Below, piece by piece: positions 17,420 through 26,665 of a DNA stretch of 48,510 bases (position 1 is the stretch's first letter; every line of letters begins with the position of its first letter). The notes below the pieces were generated by a model that worked only from the letters and a program-made list of their open reading frames with translations, made no database searches and was not told the DNA's origin. Where the stretch lies: NCBI GenBank assembly GCA_017448825.1, contig JAFSKR010000005.1, forward strand, positions 1-48,510. Reading direction: 5' to 3'. The position numbers were made by a program, and so were the translations under genes. Source of the stretch: Bacteroidaceae bacterium. Its GTDB lineage: Bacteria; Bacteroidota; Bacteroidia; Bacteroidales; Bacteroidaceae.

Positions 17420-19402
17420 ATGAATTTCAGATATATAACAAAACTCTTTGCTGGCACACTGTTCCTTGTTGCCGTGTCACAAGGACTGTTGGGATGTTCT
17501 GACGAACCAGATGCCGACAATTATTATACTTTTACGGGCGAGATGGTGAGTGATTATCTTGACCATCGTCCAGAACTCTATAGCGAGTTTACGGAGATTC
17601 TGCATCGTTCGGGTATGTATGGCATGATGGCCACATACGGTACTTACACTTGCTTGGCTCCCACCAACGAAGCGGTAAATCAGTACCTCCGTCAGCATGG
17701 CTATAGTAGTGTGGCCGACCTTTCGAAGGAAGAATGTGACACGCTGTCGTGGAACCACATCATTGCTGAGACTTATTTCACGACAGACTTGAGCGATGGT
17801 AATATTCCGACGGCTAACATGAACGAACGATTCCTCACTTTCTCATGTGATAGTGATGCGACGAATGGAGGCAACGTGATGTATTACGTGAATATGGCCT
17901 CTAAACTGATTGTACGTGATGATTCGGTGGAGAATGGCGTGGTGCATACGCTTGACCATGTGATTCAGCCTTCCAGCTCCTACCTGCCAGAGGTGCTGTT
18001 GGACGACAAGAACATCACGCTCTTCACCTCAGCATTGACATTGACTGGATTGAGCGATAGCCTCTATGAGTATATCGACAACACCTATTCCGTCAGCGTC
18101 GATTCGGTCAACAAAGGTATTGTGTTCCACCGAACGGGTGCCAACTACATGATGTACTATCCAGCTGTACGTATGAAGCGTTTCACGGCTTTGGTGGAAA
18201 CGAATAAAGTGTTTGCAGAGGCGGGCATCAATAATCTGGATGACCTCAAAGCGTATGCCAAAGAGGTGTATGACACGATGTATCCAGAGGATGCTGGTCA
18301 GTATGATGATGATTGGACGAACCGTAAAAATCCGTTGAATCGTTTTATCGCTTATCACTTGTTGCCTTATTATGGTGCTATCAACGACTTTACCATTTCG
18401 GAAAGTGGTATCGACTACAAGACCACTTGTGCCATGCCGAACCTCATTGACTGTACCGACTGGTACACCACGCTGATGCCAGGCACCATCATGAAGATGT
18501 CATCTCCTTCTGAAGGCCTTTTCATCAATCGTAAAGGTGTGGCAAGCAATTATTCGGTGAGAGGCATCAAAGTGTACACGCCAACTGAAATGAAGACGTT
18601 CCATGATCAGGAATTGGAAGAGGCTGGCTTGCCCGTTGACACCCTGAACCAACAGGCCCTGAATGGTATTTACCACTATATTGACCGTGTGCTGACTTAC
18701 AACACTCAGACCCGTGATGTGGTCTTCAATGACCGTATTCGTTGGGATGTGATTACGATGTCAACAGAATTTCTCAACGCGGGTGCGCGTGGCAACACGA
18801 ACGGCAATCACTTGACGGGCTTCAAGCAGGTGGATGGTTGGGATTTTCATGGAAGCATTCCAACACTTGCCTTGCGCGAACGGGGTGTTTGGATGGCCAC
18901 CTACTCTGACGCTGTTGACTTGATTGGACAGTTTGATGTTTCCTTCAAGTTGCCCCCTGTACCAGCCAACACATACGAGATTCGCTTTGCCTATGGTGCG
19001 GGTAATGACCGTGGTGTGGTACAGATTTATTTTGGTGAGAAGGACAATATGCAGCCGATGGGGTTGCCCATTGATTTCCGCATCTGGGGTGGTGACCCAA
19101 GCATTGGTTGGGTGGCTGACACGGATGATAATGAAGAGAACCGTGCCATCGACAAGGCCATGCACAATCGTGGCTACATGAAGGACATGGACTCATGGAA
19201 TCAAGGCGGTCAGAACAATCTTCGTGCCAACAATGGCAAGTATCGCAAGATTCTCACCACACAGCCTCTCGACCCCAACAAGGAGTACTGGTTGCGCATC
19301 AAACTTGTCATCGAGAATGCTGAAGCCGAACTGCCTATCAACTACTTTGAGTTCTGTCCCAAGAGTGTTTATGCAGGACTGACTGCTGAAGATACACATT
19401 AA
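17420..19402 (+). CDS. Fasciclin (FAS1) domain lipoprotein, 660 residues
   Basis: The lipoprotein signal ends GLLGC with the cysteine at residue 26. A first FAS1 domain (about 40-195) shows YTCLAPTNEAVNQYL and ends VVHTLDHVI. A second, less typical one (about 196-440) follows. The C-terminal third (about 450-655) looks like a beta-sandwich (FDVSFKLPPVPANTYEIRFA, then YWLRIKLVIENAEAELPINY) that may bind a ligand. It begins 6 bp after the first susD, so it is part of that transcript. Together with the next gene it may form a surface complex with the Sus proteins; this is inference from position and the shared lipidation signal. Confidence 0.82.
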   Translation: MNFRYITKLFAGTLFLVAVSQGLLGCSDEPDADNYYTFTGEMVSDYLDHRPELYSEFTEILHRSGMYGMMATYGTYTCLAPTNEAVNQYLRQHGYSSVADLSKEECDTLSWNHIIAETYFTTDLSDGNIPTANMNERFLTFSCDSDATNGGNVMYYVNMASKLIVRDDSVENGVVHTLDHVIQPSSSYLPEVLLDDKNITLFTSALTLTGLSDSLYEYIDNTYSVSVDSVNKGIVFHRTGANYMMYYPAVRMKRFTALVETNKVFAEAGINNLDDLKAYAKEVYDTMYPEDAGQYDDDWTNRKNPLNRFIAYHLLPYYGAINDFTISESGIDYKTTCAMPNLIDCTDWYTTLMPGTIMKMSSPSEGLFINRKGVASNYSVRGIKVYTPTEMKTFHDQELEEAGLPVDTLNQQALNGIYHYIDRVLTYNTQTRDVVFNDRIRWDVITMSTEFLNAGARGNTNGNHLTGFKQVDGWDFHGSIPTLALRERGVWMATYSDAVDLIGQFDVSFKLPPVPANTYEIRFAYGAGNDRGVVQIYFGEKDNMQPMGLPIDFRIWGGDPSIGWVADTDDNEENRAIDKAMHNRGYMKDMDSWNQGGQNNLRANNGKYRKILTTQPLDPNKEYWLRIKLVIENAEAELPINYFEFCPKSVYAGLTAEDTH

Positions 19403-19459
19403 GGTGTGATGCGCTTCGCTAAATGATAAATGTAAAATGATATAAATGTAAAATATAAT

Positions 19460-21169
19460 ATGTCGAAACTCAAACATATACTCAAGAACACCCTTCGCTG
19501 CACCGCGTTAGCCCTTCCCCTTTGGGGGCTGGGGAGCCTGTCCAGTTGTTCTGACAAATGGGATGACCATTACGATATGGCTGGAACGAATGGCACAGAG
19601 TCACTGCTGCAATTGGTGGAGGGAAACGGGCAACTGAGCGATTTTCTTTCTCTGCTCAAGGTGACACATATTTATAATAATCATCATCGGACGGACGTAA
19701 CGTTTGCCGACTTGCTTGCCTCTGACCAGACACTTACAGTGTGGGCACCTATGAATGGTACGTTCAACATCGACTCGCTGCGCACGCTTTGTCAAACGGA
19801 GTGGGGCGACTCAACCGTCGGTAGGCACTTTGTGATGAACCACATTGCCCATAATCTCTACAACATGAATGCCTTGACAGATGAGGCGGTGAAGATGCTG
19901 AATGACAAGTATCTGCCGTTAGACGGTGGTGCACTCTACAACGCTTCTGTGGTGGAGAACGGAAAGAACTTGCCTGCCACCAACGGCTTGCTGCATGTGG
20001 TGGGTGACGATGCGTGGTACACCTATAATATTTACGAAGGTCTAACGTCAATGGACGAGTTTAGTCATATTGGTTCTTTTCTCTCGCGCTTTGAACGTCA
20101 AGAACTGGACGAGGAGAACAGTATTCAGGCAGGGTTGGTGGATGGCAAGAAAGTCTATTCCGATTCAGTGATGGTGAAAGAAAATTCCCTCTTCCGTGTG
20201 TTTGACCAAATCATCTCGGAAGACTCTACTTTTGCCATGCTGGTACCAGACAAGGCTACATGGCAACCTGTTTATGACGAGGCAGTGAAATACTTTAACT
20301 ATGGCTCCATCGAAAAGGCCGACTCGGTGTCGGAGTATTGGACAAGTGTAGCGTTAGCACGTGACCTTATTTTTAATCGAAACGTGCAACGTTCGGAGCA
20401 AGATAGCATCTTCTCTACCTCCTACACACCATTGGAGTGGCCATATCATGTGTTTTATAAGCCCTTCGAAGTGGGTGGCCTGATGGATGCCCAGAACATT
20501 AAAGACTCGCTCCGATGCTCCAATGGCTACATCTACCGCATCAAGCAGTGGCCCTTCACGGCAGAGGACATCTATTTCCATCCCATCGTTACTCAAGGTG
20601 AACGAGAAGCAAACATTACGGAATATAAGGATTGTACACTGAATTACCGTTCTGCCATAGGCGACTCTATTTCAGGAAATGGATATGTGGATATTGTGCC
20701 ACGCACCAGCACGAGCAACTGGACTGCTACTTTCGAAATTCGCAATACTCTTTCTGGCACCTATGACATTTGTGCTGTCATCTTGCCAAAGACGGTCTAT
20801 CTTGCCAACTCTCGTGACTTCAAGAAGAACAAGTTCAAGGCCACACTTAACTATGTGGATGAGACAGGGGAGAAAAAATCTGTGAGTTTCGACGACGAAA
20901 TGTCCAACGACCCCTATCGTGTCGATACCGTGCTGATTGGTCGTTTCACCTTCCCAGTATGCAATTATCAGCAGCCTGATGCTACGGTGAGCTTGCAGTT
21001 GCAGTGTTCCATCACCAACCGCCAGACATCATTTTCCCGTGAAATGTTTCTCGATTGTATTTATTTCAAACCCGTTTCCGAAGAGACTTCAAGCGAAGCT
21101 TCGAAGAAACGCTTAAAAAAGGCCAATGTTGCCATAGAGACTAAACAAGGAAAGGAGGTGACAAAATGA
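19460..21169 (+). CDS. Fasciclin (FAS1) domain lipoprotein, 569 residues
   Basis: The signal peptide ends LWGLGSLSSC with lipidation at cysteine 30. A FAS1 domain covers about 38-200 (TLTVWAPMNGTFNIDSLR; GLLHVVGDDAWYTYNI). A middle region follows, and a C-terminal beta-sandwich (about 395-545) resembles that of the preceding lipoprotein. The first 23 codons are nearly identical at the DNA level to those of the second susD (24416), although the mature proteins are unrelated. The C-terminal codons include a perfect AAAGGAGGTGA just before the next start, and the stop codon overlaps that start by 4 bp (ATGA), so it is translationally coupled to the second SusC. Confidence 0.82.
   Translation: MSKLKHILKNTLRCTALALPLWGLGSLSSCSDKWDDHYDMAGTNGTESLLQLVEGNGQLSDFLSLLKVTHIYNNHHRTDVTFADLLASDQTLTVWAPMNGTFNIDSLRTLCQTEWGDSTVGRHFVMNHIAHNLYNMNALTDEAVKMLNDKYLPLDGGALYNASVVENGKNLPATNGLLHVVGDDAWYTYNIYEGLTSMDEFSHIGSFLSRFERQELDEENSIQAGLVDGKKVYSDSVMVKENSLFRVFDQIISEDSTFAMLVPDKATWQPVYDEAVKYFNYGSIEKADSVSEYWTSVALARDLIFNRNVQRSEQDSIFSTSYTPLEWPYHVFYKPFEVGGLMDAQNIKDSLRCSNGYIYRIKQWPFTAEDIYFHPIVTQGEREANITEYKDCTLNYRSAIGDSISGNGYVDIVPRTSTSNWTATFEIRNTLSGTYDICAVILPKTVYLANSRDFKKNKFKATLNYVDETGEKKSVSFDDEMSNDPYRVDTVLIGRFTFPVCNYQQPDATVSLQLQCSITNRQTSFSREMFLDCIYFKPVSEETSSEASKKRLKKANVAIETKQGKEVTK
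21151..21161 (+). promoter_or_regulatory. Strong Shine-Dalgarno sequence before the second susC
   Basis: AAAGGAGGTGA is an extended match to the anti-Shine-Dalgarno end of 16S rRNA and lies 4 bp before the ATG at 21166, inside the end of the preceding gene. Bacteroidetes mRNAs seldom use such sites, so together with the ATGA overlap it suggests unusually tight re-initiation of the SusC gene. Confidence 0.6.
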
Positions 21170-24100
21170 AACGTTTCCTATTTTTCATCGTGATGCTGAT
21201 GCTTCACTTCTCACTTTTCACGTTATCCCTGCAAGCGCAAGAGCGCGAACTCAAGGGGCGTGTCTTCGATGCTGCGACAGGCGAGCCGATGGCAGGTATT
21301 TCTGTGAAGGCACCTGGAACTACTCATGCCGCGATGACAGATGAACAAGGCGAATATACGATTAGAGTGCCACAGTGGGTCACCTCACTCACCTTCCGTG
21401 GTGATGGTTATGTGATGGTGAAACAGCCTATAGGTCGGGCATCCGAAGGGATGGCTACCGTGCTGGATGTGAAGATGTGGTCCGATCGTTTTTTGGAGAC
21501 CTACTCTGATGCCAGCACTGCCACAAGTGGCAAGACTGTCAAGGCAAACTACAATAACAACGACATCTCCATCGATCCCCAGATTCAGCAGACTTTGGGG
21601 GGGGATATGCTGACTATCACACGTGGCGGACAACCCGCACAGGGCGTGAAGATGCTTATGAATGGTGTCAACTCTCTCAACAGTAATGCCCAGCCACTTG
21701 TCATCATTGATGGGGTGGTGCAGAATATGCAGTATGGTTCTCCCTCCCTCCACGATGGCTTTTTTAACAATGTGCTTGCTGGCATCATGGTGGAAGACAT
21801 CGAGCGGGTTTCCATCCTCAAGAATGGTGCTGCTATTTATGGTGCCAAGGGTGCCAATGGTGTGGTGCTCATTGAGACCAAACGCAACAAGTCGATGGCC
21901 ACTAAAATAGATGTGAGTATTGGAGGAGGATGGGAATGGGTGCCACGGCAGCCCAAAATGATGGATGCCGAGCAGTTCCGCGTCTATGCCTCTGAACTGA
22001 TTGGCACGACAGGCACAAAGAGCAATGCTTTTAAGTTCCTACAGACAGACCCTCACTATTACTACTATAACATTTACCACAACGAGACTGATTGGAGTAA
22101 GAAAGTGACTCGTACAGCCTTTACCCAGCAGTATAGCATCAACGTGCAAGGTGGTGATGACATCGCCAACTACAACCTTTCCGTTGGCTATGCGGGCAGT
22201 GATGCCACGTTGAAAGATTTCTCTTTTTCACGCTTCAACTTACGACTGAATAGTGACATTGCCCTGACAAAAACACTGGGTGTACGTTTCGATGCTGCTT
22301 ATTCCGATGTGACCCGCAACATGAGAGACGATGGCGTGAAGTCGGATGTGACAGATGGAATCATCTCGGCACCCGCTTTCCTCTCGCTTATCAAGGCACC
22401 TTTTCTCTCGCCATACGCTTACGACACGAACGGTCATCTCTCAGGCTATTTGGCTGAGGCCGACGACTACCTTTCCGATGTAGTCACATCGCGTAGTGAC
22501 TATACGACCTCGCTGGCCAACCCCCTCTCTATCCTGCAAAATGGCGATGGTAAGAATAAGAATGATTTTGGAAACCGCATGATTTCACTTGCTATTACCC
22601 CAAAGTGGAACATTACGAAAGATTGGACATTGAGGAATCATTTCGCTTTCCAAATGGTGAACACTGATGAAAACTACTATCTCCCCACGACGGGTGTGCC
22701 CACCTACAAAGTGGAGGGTATAGGCATGGTGGAGAATTGTGCCAGTGCTCTGGCTGGGAGACAAACCACGTTGATGAACGACCTCAACCTTTCCTATAGC
22801 CATCAGTTTGGTGCTCATGCCCTGTCTGCACAGGCCGGTTTCCGCTACCTGAGGGACTCCTATCGGCTGAACACCCAGATAGGCTATAATACGGGTAATG
22901 ACAAGACCCCCAATATGTCCAGTTCGCTGCAAGACAAGCAAACTGACGGACTTGACAACAAGGACATCAGTCTCACCTACTACGTGGGTGCTGACTACAA
23001 CTGGCGTGAACGTTACTACTTTTCGACGGCCTTGGCGATGGATGGCTCCAGCAAGTTTGGTGTTGATGCTCCCGATGGAGCCAAGATCGGTAACTATGCC
23101 TTTGGCTTCTTCCCCTCTGTTGAGGCAGCATGGGTGCTTACCAACGAAAACTGGTTCACTCCTTCCAATGTGGTCAACCATCTGAGAATCAATGCGGGAT
23201 TTGACCTCCTTGGCAACGATGACATCAACAGCATCGCATCGCGAACCTACTTCAAAGCCGGCAAACTGTTTAATAGTCTCACAGGTATCTCAATGGCTAA
23301 CATTGGCAACACGAAACTCCAATGGGAGACTACCGCACGTTTCACTTTTGGGGTGCAAGGCTCTTTCTTCCAGAATCGCCTCTACCTTGCTGCTAATTAT
23401 TTCAATGCCAATACATACAATTTGCTTTCTCTTGGCACACTCAGCTACATCTCTGGCTTGGAAACTAATTGGGTGAACGATGGCAGGATGCACAACCACG
23501 GATTTGATGTGAATGCCAATGTGAAGGTAATCAGTAATAAAGACTGGACATGGTCGTTGGCAGCCTCTCTTGGTCACTATAAGAACGAAATCAAGCGTTT
23601 ACCAGGTGGCAGACAGTCGATGACTACCGACCTCTATAATGCCACGATCCTTTCTCAAGTGGGCAGTGCAGCAGGAGTCTTCTATGGTTACAAGACCGAC
23701 GGCGTGCTGGCCACAGCAGAAGAAGCCACAGCTGCAGCCCTCTATCAGCAGACCGAGACAGGAGCCAAGCAGTATTTCGAGGCTGGTGACATAAAGTTCG
23801 TGGATGTGAACGGTGACCACTGCATTGACTCAAAGGATATGCAGGTGATAGGCGACCCCAATCCCGACATCTACGGCAACTTCTCCACTCAGCTCTCGTG
23901 GAAGAACCTTTCGCTCTCTGCCACCTTCAACTATTCTGTGGGCGGTGACCTCTACAACTACCAGCGCAGCATCTTGGAGTCGGGTAGCTATTTCTACAAC
24001 CAGACCACGACCATGCTGTCCAGATGGACACACGACGGTCAGGTAACAGATATTCCACGTGCCTCGTTCCTCGACGAGATGGGCAACAGCCGATTCTCTG

Positions 24101-24351
24101 ACCGTTGGATAGAGGATGGCTCTTACCTAAAACTCAAGAACGTGACCCTTAGCTACCGCATCCCAGTTCGTAGCACCTATCTTCAGGGCATCACCGTCTG
24201 GGCGGCTGGCAACAACCTCTTCACTATCACTAAATATCTTGGTTCTGATCCAGAATTTGCAGCCTCCAATGCTGTCATCGGTATGGGCATCGACCGTGGG
24301 CTGCTCTCCTCTGGACGCAGTTTCTCGATGGGTGTGAAGATAAATCTATAG
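21166..24351 (+). CDS. SusC/RagA-family TonB-dependent outer membrane transporter (pair 2)
   Basis: This 1061-residue protein has a signal peptide (to about residue 25, SLQAQ), then a carboxypeptidase-regulatory-like domain (ELKGRVFDAATGEPMAGISV, about 28-105). The plug domain (about 135-245) contains GVNSLNSNAQPLVIIDGVVQ and GANGVVLIETKR, and a long beta barrel completes the protein. The N-terminal extension and plug define the SusC class of outer-membrane importer. It overlaps the preceding FAS1 lipoprotein gene by 4 bp and is followed after 64 bp by its SusD. It is only distantly similar to the first SusC, so the two pairs probably take up different ligands or different parts of one ligand. 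Confidence 0.95.
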   Translation: MKRFLFFIVMLMLHFSLFTLSLQAQERELKGRVFDAATGEPMAGISVKAPGTTHAAMTDEQGEYTIRVPQWVTSLTFRGDGYVMVKQPIGRASEGMATVLDVKMWSDRFLETYSDASTATSGKTVKANYNNNDISIDPQIQQTLGGDMLTITRGGQPAQGVKMLMNGVNSLNSNAQPLVIIDGVVQNMQYGSPSLHDGFFNNVLAGIMVEDIERVSILKNGAAIYGAKGANGVVLIETKRNKSMATKIDVSIGGGWEWVPRQPKMMDAEQFRVYASELIGTTGTKSNAFKFLQTDPHYYYYNIYHNETDWSKKVTRTAFTQQYSINVQGGDDIANYNLSVGYAGSDATLKDFSFSRFNLRLNSDIALTKTLGVRFDAAYSDVTRNMRDDGVKSDVTDGIISAPAFLSLIKAPFLSPYAYDTNGHLSGYLAEADDYLSDVVTSRSDYTTSLANPLSILQNGDGKNKNDFGNRMISLAITPKWNITKDWTLRNHFAFQMVNTDENYYLPTTGVPTYKVEGIGMVENCASALAGRQTTLMNDLNLSYSHQFGAHALSAQAGFRYLRDSYRLNTQIGYNTGNDKTPNMSSSLQDKQTDGLDNKDISLTYYVGADYNWRERYYFSTALAMDGSSKFGVDAPDGAKIGNYAFGFFPSVEAAWVLTNENWFTPSNVVNHLRINAGFDLLGNDDINSIASRTYFKAGKLFNSLTGISMANIGNTKLQWETTARFTFGVQGSFFQNRLYLAANYFNANTYNLLSLGTLSYISGLETNWVNDGRMHNHGFDVNANVKVISNKDWTWSLAASLGHYKNEIKRLPGGRQSMTTDLYNATILSQVGSAAGVFYGYKTDGVLATAEEATAAALYQQTETGAKQYFEAGDIKFVDVNGDHCIDSKDMQVIGDPNPDIYGNFSTQLSWKNLSLSATFNYSVGGDLYNYQRSILESGSYFYNQTTTMLSRWTHDGQVTDIPRASFLDEMGNSRFSDRWIEDGSYLKLKNVTLSYRIPVRSTYLQGITVWAAGNNLFTITKYLGSDPEFAASNAVIGMGIDRGLLSSGRSFSMGVKINL

Positions 24352-24373
24352 CCCCCCAACCCCCAAAGGGGGT
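24351..24373. repeat. C/G-rich hairpin repeat between susC and susD
   Basis: Directly after the susC stop codon, ccccc and ggggg flank aaa, forming a short stable hairpin related to those at 8759 and 12274. It is followed by an A/T-rich run (aatgtaaaatgtaaac) up to the susD start. Confidence 0.6.
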
Positions 24374-24415
24374 GAACACTACTGCAGAATGTAAAATGTA
24401 AACAATAGAATCTGT

Positions 24416-26104
24416 ATGAAACTCAAACATATCATCAAAAACATCCTTCGCTGCACCGCGTTAGCCCTCCCCCTTTGGGGGCTGGGCAGCTGCACCGAGA
24501 CAGACAGCGACCTTGTGGCTTTCGTGGAAGACAACAACCTTTCCACCCCCAACGACACCGTCTATTCCCTCATGGGCATCATCAACAAGATGCAGGTCAT
24601 AGCCGACCGCACAATCCTCCTCGGCGAGCTGCGTGGCGACCTCACCACACTCACCGAGAACGCCACCCTCGACCTGCAAGACATCGCCAACTTTACGGCC
24701 GATGCCACCAATCCTTACAACAATGCCCGCGACTACTACGCCGTCATTCAGAACTGCAATTACTTCCTCGCTACGGCCGACACAGCTCTGATGAAACGAG
24801 GCCAATACGTGTTCGAGGCCGAGTATGCCGTGGTGAAGACCTACCGTGCGTGGACCTATCTGCAACTCGCCATCAACTATGGCTCTGTGCCCTTCTTCAC
24901 CCAGCCCCTCTTGGCGGAGAAAGAAGCCAATCCTGCTCTCTACCCCCACTACGACGTGGAGCAGATAGCCAACTACTTCATCACTGACCTCGCCCCCTAC
25001 GTTGATACCGACTATCCCGACTACGGCACCATCAACTCCCTCAACTCACGCACCTTCTACTACCCCGTGCGTGTGCTCTTGGGCGACCTCTGCCTATGGG
25101 CTGGGCGCTACCGCGAGGCAGCTAAATACTACCACGACTATCTGACCAAGCAGGGTGACATCCACCCCACGGGTACCAGTAGCGTGTCATGGGCAACATA
25201 CGACTTCGACACCGTGCTGGACAGCTATGCCTCCCAGTTCACCAGCACCTCCTCCTCCGAGATGCTCACCTGCATCCCGATGGAAACCAGCGAGTACGAC
25301 GGCATAGAGTCACACCTCACCGACGTGTTCAACTCCACAGAAGATAACAACTACTATTATCAAGCCACACATTCGGCTGCCTACGATGAACTCTCTCGTG
25401 CCCAGCGTTACGTGCTTGTTTATAGCGACCCCGTCACCCTGTTGCCCGACACGGTGGTGCCAGCCGACACAATGACCTACCAGAACGAAGCACTTCGTGG
25501 CGACTTGCGCCAGTTCAGCATCTATATGTTGCGCAATGTCTCATCGGCATCCACTTCGCAAGCCACTTTACGTCAGACTTGCTATAAGTACAGTACCACC
25601 AACGTCAACATCTTGCGCCTTCAGCACATATACCTGCGTTATGCCGAAGCCCTCAACCGTGCCGGTTATCCTCAGTCAGCCTTTGCTGTATTGAAACATG
25701 GACTTTGGTATCAGAACATAGACAAATACATCTCAGCGCAAGAACGCACCGACGCCGCTGACCTTCTCTCATTCAGTCAGTACACTTTCTTGCGGGAAAA
25801 CACCCAAGGCATTCACTCGCGCGGTTCAGGCAACGCCGATGCAGACACCACCTACATCATTCCCAACCTTGCCTCCCGTGCCGACTCCATCCTTTACGTG
25901 GAAGACCGCATTTGTGATGAGATGGCCTTAGAGACAGCTGCCGAAGGACTCCGCTTCTACGACCTCATGCGTCTTTCCCTCCATCGTGGCGACCCCAGCT
26001 ACCTTGCCGGCAAAGTGGCACGGCGTAACGGAACAGCCCACTACGATGCAGCGCTCTACACCCTTCTTTCAGAATCCAAGAACTGGTATCTCCCGTTAGA
26101 ATAG
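24416..26104 (+). CDS. SusD/RagB-family nutrient-binding lipoprotein (pair 2)
   Basis: This 562-residue SusD-like protein has the lipobox WGLGSC (cysteine 26). It shows helical repeats including VVKTYRAWTYLQLAINYGSV and the family's C-terminal motifs (ILRLQHIYLRYAEALNRAG; DEMALETAAEGLRFYDLMRL). It would cap the second SusC and bind its ligand at the surface. It ends the seven-gene FAS1/Sus locus. Its signal-peptide codons share nearly all bases with those of the FAS1 lipoprotein gene at 19460, a sign of recombination or repeat-derived sequence. No clear terminator follows; the next 50 bp contain only a 4-bp stem. Confidence 0.93.
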   Translation: MKLKHIIKNILRCTALALPLWGLGSCTETDSDLVAFVEDNNLSTPNDTVYSLMGIINKMQVIADRTILLGELRGDLTTLTENATLDLQDIANFTADATNPYNNARDYYAVIQNCNYFLATADTALMKRGQYVFEAEYAVVKTYRAWTYLQLAINYGSVPFFTQPLLAEKEANPALYPHYDVEQIANYFITDLAPYVDTDYPDYGTINSLNSRTFYYPVRVLLGDLCLWAGRYREAAKYYHDYLTKQGDIHPTGTSSVSWATYDFDTVLDSYASQFTSTSSSEMLTCIPMETSEYDGIESHLTDVFNSTEDNNYYYQATHSAAYDELSRAQRYVLVYSDPVTLLPDTVVPADTMTYQNEALRGDLRQFSIYMLRNVSSASTSQATLRQTCYKYSTTNVNILRLQHIYLRYAEALNRAGYPQSAFAVLKHGLWYQNIDKYISAQERTDAADLLSFSQYTFLRENTQGIHSRGSGNADADTTYIIPNLASRADSILYVEDRICDEMALETAAEGLRFYDLMRLSLHRGDPSYLAGKVARRNGTAHYDAALYTLLSESKNWYLPLE

Positions 26105-26156
26105 GATAAACCCCAATCGATCATTAGCGTGATGATGATAACAGCTTTTACTCAAA

Positions 26157-26330
26157 TTTCGCAAGTTGTATATCATTGAAGTTAACGAAGTGAGCGAAGT
26201 GAGCGCTTTGCTCGAAGTTAACGACAATAGTTACAGACATAGAAACAGCATTGAAAACTATCGCAAAAAGTATCGTCGATAACTTCGTTAACTTCGATAA
26301 CTTCGAGCGAAGCGATAACTTCAGAAAGTT
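26157..26330 (+). repeat. MITE/REPIN-like dispersed element, copy 2
   Basis: This copy runs from tttcgcaagttgtatat to cagaaagtt. The left arm is gaagttaacg followed by two aagtgagcg units and a ctttgctcg unit. The right arm is ataacttcg, ttaacttcg and ataacttcg. The core (gacaatagttac ... gaaacagcattgaaa ... ctatcgcaaaaagtatcgtc) is almost the same as in the inverted copy at 40176. It sits between the last Sus gene and the toxin-antitoxin promoter. No gene or obvious target-site duplication accompanies it. Confidence 0.85.
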
Positions 26331-26396
26331 TGTTATAGTGCCTAACAGCCTAATGACCGATTCGAATTAAAAAGGGCACATATTATATGTCAAAAC

Positions 26397-26436
26397 CGAT
26401 GTGCCCCACGTCGCCTCACCGACGTGGGGCACGTCG
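26397..26436. repeat. Pair of 17-bp palindromic units (23-bp period)
   Basis: One unit cgatgtgccccacgtcg begins at 26397 and a second, inverted unit cgacgtggggcacgtcg begins at 26420, again 23 bp apart with the linker cctcac. The same unit forms the four-copy array at 3481-3566. Because the second unit is inverted, the pair can also form one long cruciform. Confidence 0.8.
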
Positions 26437-26520
26437 TTTTACCCCTATGTTCACATCATCAACCAACCCTCTGACAAATCATAAAAAGTTCGGGAAAGTG
26501 TATTTTTTCTTTGAAAAACA

Positions 26521-26552
26521 TTTGGAGGAAAGGAAAACAAGTTGTATCTTTG
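26521..26552 (+). promoter_or_regulatory. Promoter TTTG-20-TATCTTTG of the toxin-antitoxin transcript
   Basis: TTTG at 26521-26524 and TATCTTTG at 26545-26552 have exactly 20 nt between them, a full Bacteroidetes promoter. Transcription would start near 26559, giving a leader of about 105 nt before the antitoxin ATG. Confidence 0.8.
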
Positions 26553-26640
26553 TCCCCGAATGAGTGGCAACACTCTCTGCGGTGCTTCGGTGTCGTGGCT
26601 AATTGGTAACTATAAGCGTTATGTTCTTTCTGAAAACAGG
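26553..26640 (+). ncRNA. Leader RNA family, copy A (5' half only)
   Basis: The leader begins with a perfect hairpin gagtg-gcaa-cactc (26562-26575). A second stem, cggtgc-TTCG-gtgtcg, follows, closed on a UUCG tetraloop. The segment 26579-26626 (through aattggtaac and agcgttatg) matches 27521-27569 at about 40 of 48 positions by eye; where the stem differs (cggtgc against cgatgc) pairing is kept (G-U against A-U). Only the 5' half of the longer 27490 leader is present; the antitoxin gene follows it. I do not recognise it as a named RNA family. Confidence 0.55.
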
Positions 26641-26665
26641 AAAATAGAACTCATTGTTTGGATTT

